Assembly: GCF_910596095.1 (NCBI RefSeq)
Contig: NC_056539.1
Location: forward strand, 5,016,001-5,080,000
DNA length: 64,000 nucleotides
Origin: Thunnus maccoyii
Taxonomy: Eukaryota; Chordata; Actinopteri; Scombriformes; Scombridae
Direction: 5' to 3'
The translations under genes and the position numbers were made by a program. The notes under the pieces are model-generated. The model was given only the letters and a program-made list of their open reading frames with translations, was not told the DNA's origin and did not search any database. This document shows, piece after piece, positions 52,101-61,379 of this stretch (position 1 is the first letter of the stretch; each line of letters starts with the position of its first letter).

Positions 52101-53308
52101 TTCTTTGTTGTAACAATGCTTCTTGGCAATAAATCTTATACCGTTGGAAAGCCTGTTTATTTCTCTTTTTAAATGGTGCCACATTTTAAAGGAACCTGCA
52201 TTTGTGGGATGAGCAGCAGAGCTGAGTATGTGGGTTGCGCCCATGAAAAATTTGCCAAATCTTCTCTGCCAGTGCCAAACTGTTTATTCTGCCATTGACT
52301 CTTGTTTGGTGGATTGGATGATTGAAGTTTGAAGAAACATGACATATTGGCAATTTAACAATTTATTCATTTAACAAACAGGAGCCTCAGTAGCATGTGG
52401 AAGAACCATACACAGCCACAACAGCCTGGCACCTCCTCCTCATGCTGGTCACCAGCCTGGTCACACACTGCTGTGGGATGGCATCCCATTCTTCAACACA
52501 AATTTCCTTACATTTTGTGCTATTTTTACATTAAGCTGATAATACTTATGTACTTTTACTTAATACTTAAGTAGGATTCTTCATGCAGAACTTTTACTTG
52601 TAATGGAGTATTTTTACATAGTTGAATTGGTACTTTTACTAAGTAAAGGATCTGAGTACTTCTTCCATTACCGAAGTTCTGAAACATCATCCAGCGTATA
52701 GTAGCATCAAAACAATATGACACAGTGTTGAGGGACAAGGACACATAACATAGATGTGATAACTCAACTATATTGATGCAAGGGGAGGAGTTCAGGATTT
52801 TTATGGGCATCTTAACAGTAAAACACATGGAGGGACAAAGTGTTAATGGAAACTGATACAATACTGCTATTCATTTGAGGGAGTTAATTAATTTGATAGT
52901 TCAGTAATCAGAGGGCACAACTTTGTAATTGCGTATAATAGCTTCCTAAGTCTCGCACAAGTGCTATTACAATATTTAGATATTAGCCACACCTGTGCAT
53001 AATCAGGTGATCACTGCACAATGCATGCCAGTCACATGTCTGTCTGTAAAACATGTTTTACAAAAAATGAAGATCTAGATTTTATTAGTCTTCATTTGTA
53101 CCGTGACGGTTCACTCTGTCTGCAAAATGTTCTGTGGTTGATAATGACTTTTATGAGCCTGAGAAGCTGAGAAGGTTATGTTTGTTTATATGTATTTATA
53201 GTATTTTTTTCTTTCTCTCCCTGTTTTTGTTACTCAGGTAAAATGCCAAGCAGCATCAAAACCAACATCAAGTCTGCGTCTGGTTCAATGCATCCGTACA
53301 ACCGATGA
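49146..53308 (+). CDS. med8: Mediator of RNA polymerase II transcription subunit 8
   Basis: Head-module subunit of Mediator, which links activators to RNA polymerase II. Seven exons: 49146-49151 (ATGCAG only), 49414-49535, 50752-50896, 50980-51120, 51267-51354, 51431-51670 and 53238-53308, giving 270 aa (human 268). Recognisable blocks are [95 protein letters not shown], a Gly/Gln/Pro-rich stretch and the C-terminal [14 protein letters not shown]. The two-codon first coding exon precedes a tandem CAGCAG acceptor, so 270- and 269-aa forms are both possible. Intron 6 contains a nested pair of transposons. AATAAA is at 53631. Its neighbour in mammals (ELOVL1) is not seen here. Confidence 0.96.
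51775..52670. mobile_element. hAT-type MITE in med8 intron 6, interrupted by another MITE
   Basis: Inverse-orientation relative of 33638-34552: shares GGGCCCGACCCCTAGG, CAACAGTAACATGCTGCTCT and ACCAAACCACTACTTTTAC, and ends GGATCTGAGTACTTCTTCCA. It is split by a TA-flanked element at 52064-52520. Confidence 0.85.
52064..52520. mobile_element. TA-flanked MITE nested in the hAT-type MITE
   Basis: The ends GCACAAAAAGTAAGGAAATT and AATTTCCTTACATTTTGTGC are inverted copies; TA occurs on both sides (52062-52063, 52521-52522). The body contains ACAATGCTTCTTGGCAATAA and GCTGGTCACCAGCCTGGTCA, both familiar from a widespread fish repeat. 457 bp, non-coding. Confidence 0.9.
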
Positions 53309-53630
53309 GCTCCTTTCTTCTTAGTTCTTCACCCAGCATTTGTAACATTTCAGACTCACTAACATACATACATGTCACCTTTGTATGCCATGTTACTTAC
53401 ACGGAGCACATCAACTTCTAAGAAGTTGTTAACTCTGTTCTCTCTACTGTATGTTCTGAAAAATGATGTCAAACCTAAAATCTTCATATTTTTTCATCCA
53501 TTAGTATACATATTTTCATTGTTTATACCACATCTGAGCCTTAGCATTTGACCCACTAGATGGCAGTATGTCCACATTTATGGGATTATGAACAGCTTGT
53601 ATTTTGGAACTGTACTCTTTACACTTTTTC

Positions 53631-53636
53631 AATAAA
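53631..53636 (+). terminator. med8: med8 polyadenylation signal AATAAA
   Basis: Canonical hexamer about 320 bp after the med8 stop codon, followed by a GT-rich stretch. Confidence 0.75.
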
Positions 53637-54874
53637 AGATGTGTTTAATGGACTACTTGGTTGTGTGATAAATGCATATAAATGAGTATTTAGACAACAA
53701 ACTCTAAAACATTAAAACAATGAACTTCAGGAAAGTAAAAATTCTATAAATATTCAAAGTAATTTGAATTTGACTTAAAATTTTGAAATAAATTGTCTTA
53801 CAGTCATTTTAAAATAGTGTCAGTTTTGTTTTTTTCACATTTAAGTGGTGTTTACACAGCTCAGCATTGTCAAATTTGAAGCCTTGTTGTAACCAAACAT
53901 CATTGGTATCAGTGGATCTGACTGTCTCGACATGGAGACAGTTCCCATCAAAAGACCATCCCAACATTTCAGACATTCACCATGATCCGATGTCTGTTCA
54001 GTATTTCTGCTGGTTTCTTCTTCTCTTGCTTCTCTTTGCCCATTTTGCTGCAGTACCAAAGGTGAGAATAATGAGGGTGGACGTCGCTCTGTGTGGCCTG
54101 ATAATGTCAAAGTGTTTAAGGGGGGAAATGAGGAAGTATCAGTGCTGACGTGTGAGGGGGGCCTCTCTCCACGCTGGCTCCCTCTGTCCACTCCAATCCC
54201 TGTCCTGCTGTACAGCACAGTGACCGTGCTGCTGTCACAGCATGCAGGCCCATGGCTGACCTACATACACCCTCTGTCCCCAAACAGGCAGACGTCTCGC
54301 TGTGTCAGCCACCATGGTCAGACGCTCTGCTGAGACAGCTCAAAGCTGCACAAGGTCACACTTGCGTCCACAGATGAGGTCTAAATTATAAACAAAGACT
54401 TAACAGGCAGCATCCTGCAAACCTCAGAGAAAACGAACAGAACATAAAGGATCTACTGAATTTTCTACCAAACAAAAGTTAAAGGATTGTGACTGTTTTG
54501 CCCATTTGCTACAAATCACACATATAGCTGACATCAGTGTAGGCCATTTTTCCTAACACAGGAGGTTTCTAGGCACTTGGATTTCTAATTTGTTTTTCCT
54601 GATTTACAGGCAGCTGTTGGTTTGCGTTCATTTTATTACACTGAAAATCAATTTTATATGTTGCATTATCTTTATGTGTTTGAAAGGTCTGCACAGCAGT
54701 ACAAAACAGTAATGTAACTTTGATAGAGGTTAAAGCTGTTATGATATGAACTAACATAGGTAGAAAACTTGTCACATGTTTTGGGAAATGGTTAGCAGAA
54801 ATAAAGACAGTAAATAGCCTAAAACATGCAAAAACACCAGTGTTACATTTCAAGTAAATGGACCTTGTGATTAG

Positions 54875-55680
54875 ATTGGTGCCACTTTCTGGTAAGGTAT
54901 CCTTTATAAAGGGATATAAGCATTCATCAGTGGTTGATAAACCATTTACTAATCTTTTACAAATCATTTATATGCCACTAATAAGCATGATTTTTGAATT
55001 GCCAGGTTGTGGCCACCATACCACCATAACATTTGCTTTATTTAATTCTTTGAGAAGACACTTTCAATGTTCTGTTCAACCACTTACCTTCTGGAAAGCT
55101 CTGTGGGGCTTCCAGACCAAAATCCATTTATTAGCAATTTATTAACATTTATAACTGCAGACTTATTAGAGATTATTTTCATGAATGGCTTACTAAATAT
55201 AACTGCAAACCTGATGACTTAGAAAATGTGAAACACTGACCCTTTATAATCAGAAAGTGTGAGACATTTAACCCTTAATTATTGATTAATAATCATTTAT
55301 AACTGTAGGACTGATGACATCAGAGAGTGTGTTAACATTTACAGTTATAATTGATTATAAATCATTAATAAATGGTTAGTGTTTCACATTTTATAAGTCA
55401 TCAGGTGTGCAGTTATATTTAATAAGTGATTAATGTTAATAAATTGATTATAAATGGATTTTGGGCTGGATAACCGGCAGCCCTTTCAAGAAGTTAAGTG
55501 GTTGAACATTGGAGGTGTCTTCTTGAAGAATTAGATAAAGCAAATGTTATGGTGGTGTAGAAAGGAGGGATTTTTCACAACCACGCAACCCAAAAAATAT
55601 GCTTATTAATTGCTTATAAATGATTAAAAAGCAGTAGTAAAGGATTTATTAACCATTAATTAAGCCATAAATTAATGCTT
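54875..55680. mobile_element. Large palindromic (foldback) repeat
   Basis: The left arm has ACCACCATAACATTTGCTTT and TTCAACCACTTACCTTCTGG. The right arm has their inverted counterparts AAGTTAAGTGGTTGAACATT and AAGCAAATGTTATGGTGGTG. Arms also share CCAAAATCCATTTATTAGC versus TATAAATGGATTTTGGG. The centre lies near 55290 and is made of ATTTATAACTG/CAGTTATA repeats. About 800 bp, non-coding, not related to family A. Confidence 0.8.
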
Positions 55681-58511
55681 TGATTGAATGATCTGATTTG
55701 TAAATGTAATGTTAAATTATCAATATCGTTTATTCTATCCCAGTTATATCCTCAAATATGTGTCATCTTACGTATGATTGAGGTTGAAAAAGATGAATGT
55801 TCTTCCATGTGCTCTGTAAGTTCTTTTCCTGTTGTGTTGGGTTTCTCACGTCTCATAATATAAATTCATAACGAGTGCAATAAAGAAAAACATTGATTTT
55901 GTGAACATCCGATACTTTAAGAACTGTAGGAGCAGCTATAGAGGAGGCAGTGATTTAAATTAAAATCCCTGGGGAGGCACATATAGTAATAGCACACTAT
56001 CGCTGCCCCGACACTGCTGTCACTGCCATCTGAACCTCATGACAGTTATGTCTCCTCTGTGATATGCAATTAGAATATTAATTTACTCCTCGTCGTAAAA
56101 CAAGCATGTTGCACTTGGATTTGAGTACAAACCATTCATGCTGCGGCCTTACAAAACCAAAACACAGACCAGAATTGGACTTTTTGACATCTTACATGAC
56201 AATAGAAATTATTTTACCATAGAATATTTCGTTTTGGGGAAAGAAAAAAATAGCATTTCACATGAAGCAGGAAACAAGTAAAACAAAAAAACAAAAAACA
56301 AAAAAGTGACCACACTCCAGCTAATTGAGGCTAACTGGTGAGGTAGCCTTAGCTTAAGATGATTAACCCATTTTTTCATTTTTCCTGGAATTGGAAAATC
56401 AATTATGCTCCAACATCTTAGTATTTATACCACATAAATAACACAGTAGCTAAATCTGAAATCATAATAAAGATTAACACCAGAGAAACTACTCCTGCTA
56501 AAAGCTAACTTGCTTAGCAGAGTAGCAGTAAGCTAAATGCCGACTCACAAACTCACAATTTCAGTTGGTTAAGCAACCTTTAAATCACATATATAAATGC
56601 ATTTAACTAAAGATTCATTTATTAAACTAGCTCAATTGTTAAAATGGACAAAAGCTGAAGAAGAAACAAAGACATTGTGATTGTGGATACTGTGCTTTCC
56701 CTGCGCTCCTTATTGTCCAAAAATTGAGTGCTGAATCTACATGTTTTTTTTTAGGTTTTATGTAAGGTCTGTGACAATGATTAATAATCAGCATAAAAAG
56801 GCACAAGATAGGGTTTTACAACTTATACATTACACTTTGGCAAAGAGCCTTAGAACATTAAACCCTTTAACTCAACTTGTTTCTGTGGTTTCTGCTCTCT
56901 GCCTTTGTAAAGCATCAAGTAAATGCCTCAAGTCATAGACCATGAGGGGTCAGTAGGGTTTCACTGTTGAGAGGCGCATGACCTGCCACAGGCACATTCT
57001 ATAAAAACACAAATTCAAACTGCCTTCTGTTTGGACCGTTAATTTGAATATTGATTTTAATTCATGAATCAATGTCGAGTGTATGTGTGAAACAGAAAGA
57101 GATGGAGGGTGTAGTCACATCCAGTGCATTCAGACTGACTCTGAGCCACGCTGTTACATAGTGGATAATGGCAAAACTCAATATGACAGCTGCCTCCTAA
57201 ATTACAATATACAGTATATAGCAGGGTACACAGAGCAGGGGTAACTGGGGAGTTTTTTTTACTAGACATAAATCCATCGTGACAGCATAATCAGCATTGC
57301 TATCTTGTGAAAAGACAGGATTTCCCTCCAAAGAAACACACTACAGTGACCAAACATGTCAAATAACTTTATGTCCAGAAGTGCAGGGAAAACACTTAAA
57401 AAAAGATGAAAACACAGACACAAACCCAAACAAATTAACTGACAGTTACATGAGAATCGACTTGAACGATCCAACTTCTGTTCTTGGATGTGAGTGCGAC
57501 AATTATTGCAATGGCACTGTATCTGAATGTCCTTGATCATCACTGCAAAAATATTTTTTTCTTTCATTTTTGATTCATGTTTTGGAGAGATAACTTCCTC
57601 ATTTCTTTAATAAGAGCATCTCCTGGCACAGATTTAAAGGTCCCCCCCCCCAATAATTGAAGAACATGATAAGGTCCATATCTTGCTCATTATGGAAGCT
57701 TTAGGCAAATATAAAGAAACCCTTTATAGCCTTAAACTCCCACACCCCAAACGCTCAAATATACTGCAGATTCTAATTCAAATGTTCCACGGTTGAAATA
57801 ACTTGAAAGGCTATGATGACGCATACTGATCTGTGAAATCTTTTCCAAATGTCTTCTTTATGAAAGTTGGGATCAGAGGAATTCATTAAAGATCTGTGGG
57901 TGGCATAGGCAATTCAAGACTGAGGCTTTCCAGCGGCAAGTCACTGCCAAACTGAACTGTTTCCAAATCTGAAATCTGCACCACTGACTGGAACACACCC
58001 ACAGTCACTAATTACTTGACCCTATTCCTGCAGAACCTTTTTTGGTTTTTGGAGTTATTTTGTGAGCAACGTGATTCATTTGAGATCTATCATTGGAGAA
58101 GAAGACTTGTTCCATCATATTAATGCAGAGGGTTTCCTTGAGACAAAGCCTCTCTCCATTATATTGTGCCCTCAGACCTCAGACCTTGCATCTGTCTGCT
58201 TCAGTAGCCCTTCCCTCAGGCACATGTGTGTGGCTTTGGTGTGTGTGTGTATCACGCTGGCAGGCATCGATGTAACTGATGCACATTATGCATTGTGAAT
58301 AAGGCCAGTGTTTTTATGAGCCTCGTTATTGTCATTGATATAATGCGAGCCCTGAGCTCTATACTGTGTGTGCCACATGCACTGAGATCTGGTTGAGGAT
58401 GACTGATATGAAACCCCAATGATGAGAAGGCTCCGATGTATGAAACCACTGAGGATAAGTTCACAGTAGACATTTGTGCTTTTGTCTTACATATTACTGC
58501 TATGCTTTTAT

Positions 58512-58512
<1 letters not shown>

Positions 58513-58544
<32 letters not shown>
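58513..58544. repeat. 32-base poly-C run
   Basis: Thirty-two consecutive C; the minus strand is poly-G, able to form G-quadruplexes. Length may be affected by assembly error. Confidence 0.9.
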
Positions 58545-58546
<2 letters not shown>

Positions 58547-58877
58547 ACATCAGAGTGAGGAAGGTTTTAGCAGTAGAGTACAGAGATGTGAATTAGACTT
58601 CAAAGACCTGTGTGTGACTACTTTTGCATTTTTTTCCAGAACAGTTATTTTATTTCCTTTTGGGAATCAAACATTTTACAAATCTAAAATTAAAAAATCT
58701 ATTTTTTGTGTGTAGCCAGTTTGATATTTTTTAATTTGGAAGCACCAATATGAAGGAAGAGCAGAAATGATAGTAATATTTTTTCTCATGGTTTAACAAG
58801 TCAGAAAAGGTTATTTTTCTGTTCCATAAGAAAATACGTAGTGCCATTTGGAGCTGTACCAAATTGTTCACCTACCA

Positions 58878-58950
58878 CAGGGCTAGATTAATCCACTATG
58901 GGGCCTATGGGCAAAAATAGCTGGAGGCCCCGCATTTCCCTTCCTCCGCA
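58878..58950. mobile_element. hAT-like terminal fragment
   Basis: CAGGGCTAGATTAATCCACT and GGCCTATGGGCAAAAATAGC resemble the 5' end of a hAT transposon abundant in fish. Only one end is present. Assignment by resemblance only. Confidence 0.4.
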
Positions 58951-59562
58951 TCTCCCCGTCAAGTTAGTTTGTGGTTATTTCAGTTACACACAAATGTGTT
59001 TAAAATTGCATTAGCTGATTTTTTGGCCAGTTGGCAGTTATGGAAACAACACAACACTGACATATTTATAAAGTTGATTTGGTGATCGTTTTAGCAAACA
59101 GTTGCCTATTTACGTGTCTAGCAGACACTTACAGCAACATTAGCATTCTTTTGGCATCAGGTCTGTTCAACCAATGAATCTAAGTCGTTTCCACCAAATC
59201 CACCAACTTCAATGAGCTGAAAGACGTTAAAACTTCCTGAGAGCTTAAGAGAAGCACAGTTGGGTGATGATACTTTATGGCTTCATCACTATATCCAGTC
59301 ATTTGATCCATTGTTAATATGAAAATATTGATTATAGCAGCTTTAAGACTACAAACTGTATATGTAAGCATAATACAACTGATATATTAAAGGTATTGTG
59401 CTTTTATGAAAAAGCAGGGAAAAAGACAGAGAGGAACATGAACAAGACAAGAATTATGTACAGGAGTCCATATTTTCCAAGCCACTAATCTCCCACATGA
59501 CCAGCAGTATTACAGAGGACATGACTGCAGTGTCCTCAGTGGTAGCTATTGCCCTGATTGAC

Positions 59563-59800
59563 ATTAGGCCTTTTTCACAGCAGAAATTTAGACTTGTCAT
59601 ATATGAAAAGCACAGGTGTTACTAATAACATTAACAATGGCTCTGTTCTATTCAAGTGTCCCAGTAAGTAATTACAGTGTGACAGTGATCCAGCATCCAG
59701 CGACCCTGAAACTGAAGCAGCTAAATGGAATTCAACCATCATCATTATATTATTTACACCTGTGCTTTTTTGACTGTGACATATCAAAATGTCTCCAAAA
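59563..59800. mobile_element. MITE, family G, fullest copy
   Basis: Left arm GAAAAGCACAGGTGTTACTA and right arm ACACCTGTGCTTTTTTGAC are inverted copies. The core has CAATGGCTCTGTTCTATTCA then GTCCCAGTAAG. Fragments of the same family are at 22096 and 38558. Confidence 0.75.
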
Positions 59801-60639
59801 TGTCACACATGTACACCTAGGTGATGGCTTATGACTATGTTGAAACATGGTCATAGAAATGCTTTAAATCACAACAGCTTTATTAAAGCTAGACGTCTAA
59901 GAAACTTTTCATCCGTCTTTTGCAAATCAGTTCTTTCTGGGAAAGGCCTTCACTTTTAAATAAAAAATATTAACACCTGGGAACTGATTCAATGAATACA
60001 AGTCAGTATTTAGAATTTTAGATTTAACGAGTTATAACAAAATATCAGGAAAGACAGGAAAGATTCTGCTTTCCTTGGGATACATTTTATTTATTATTCT
60101 TTCTTTCTGCCAAGGTATTTGTTAATGGATGAGAGACCTCACTAAGTCCTGATTCTGCTCCTGATTGGATTAGCATTTTTTTCACCATGTAAAATGGATA
60201 ATGATCAGTGTTCTCCTCTTAAAAACCAACATTGCATTTGTCACGGTGTAGCATGTTATCTAGCCTATTTGTTTAGGAATCAGAAATTCAAAGGAATGTA
60301 CACTGATTTTACTCAGAATGGGATTTACACCTTTTCACCATGTAATGACTAAATCAGCCTCACAATGCCTTTTAGTTTGTGGGAGCATATGAATAAATTA
60401 TGCACGTCCAGCACTTCTTGCCTTTCATTCCTCAAACAGTGGCTAAAAGAAACCCTTTGATAGAAACAAGGAGGCTCCTCCATGTAATTACACTTGATCA
60501 TGTTTGCATATGTCACTCCCACAGTCTCTGTCACGCTTTCTGATTTTGGATGCTCCTGGGAACCTCTTGCTAATCCACAAGTTAATGTTTCAACCACGTC
60601 CCTCCTCTTTTCAAATTTTTTTTCCAAGGACGTATGAAT

Positions 60640-60920
60640 TGGAGGAGCAGAATCAGACATCCTGTCTGGTTTATCTGGAGGAGAGAGATAAGTGTGGATT
60701 CCGCCTCTTTCAGGGAATGCACATTAACCATGCCTCGGAGGGAGCGCTGGGTGTGGGGAAGGGTGTGCAGAGGGGAGGAGGCGGCTGTCTGCCGGGAGCA
60801 CACAGCCTTCACTCACTTCGAAAACTGTGAAAATGTCCCCTTCACACCCTCAGCAGCTCGGCCGAGCTCCGGCGCTATGTTAGTGGTGATAAAATGCCTG
60901 CGTGCCGCAGCATAGTTGGA
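60640..60920. promoter_or_regulatory. GC-richer island, possible promoter or first exon
   Basis: Stands out from its AT-rich surroundings with CpG-containing words (GGAGGGAGCGCTGG, CTCGGCCGAGCTCCGGCGC, GCGTGCCGCAGC). Short plus-strand frames (for example the one starting at 60730) show no recognised protein. It could be a noncoding first exon or CpG-type promoter of a gene to the right. Confidence 0.35.
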
Positions 60921-60957
60921 AGTGAGACGTGCAATGTTATCCAGAGGTGTTGGACTG

Positions 60958-60982
60958 ACAAGTTTACAACGTGTAAACTTGT
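60958..60982. promoter_or_regulatory. Perfect 11-bp inverted repeat with 3-bp spacer
   Basis: ACAAGTTTACA, spacer ACG, then TGTAAACTTGT. Each arm contains GTTTAC/GTAAAC, a forkhead-type half-site, in inverted orientation with the 3-bp spacing typical of dimeric nuclear factors. Function inferred only. Confidence 0.4.
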
Positions 60983-61379
60983 GTCCTACAGTGACTCCTG
61001 ACCCTGACCCTGTTACAAAAGTCTAGAGGAGAAACCGCAAACAAGTTTGTGCTGAAATTCAGCAATAAATTTGAAATTTGAAAAATGTACAAACAGCACA
61101 TGAAAAACGACAAAACTGCAATTTATGCAACAAAAGAAACTATTTATTTGGGATACGCATTGCCAGTACAAATTAAGAGACCATAAAACCTACACCTTTC
61201 AGCTATTTTTCTCCACAGAAAACAGGTTTTGAATTGTAATTAAAAAGACAATAGTTTTCCATTTGATACCTTTTTACATACGCAGAGATCTTAAAAGTTA
61301 AAACCTGTCAAGAAAAAGGCTCCACGATTTCACTCTGAAATCCTTATAAAAAAGAAGTTAACATTCAAAACACTGCAGT

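Larger units (their letters stand above)
53660..60300. other. Gene-poor region downstream of med8
   Basis: I found no exon with recognisable protein similarity. It contains a palindromic repeat (54875-55680), A-rich DNA near 56285, poly-C runs (57642-57651 and 58513-58544), a hAT-like end fragment (58878-58950) and a family G MITE (59563-59800). The GC-richer stretch 54060-54360 has short open frames on both strands without a recognised product. Confidence 0.6.

Noticed and set aside
53841-54333. Overlapping open frames in the GC-richer stretch after med8
   Set aside because: Different frames on both strands with no recognisable similarity or splice structure; left unannotated.
60504-60915. 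Several plus-strand frames of about 100 codons
   Set aside because: Overlapping frames driven by higher GC content; none matches a known protein. Kept only as a possible promoter or noncoding exon.
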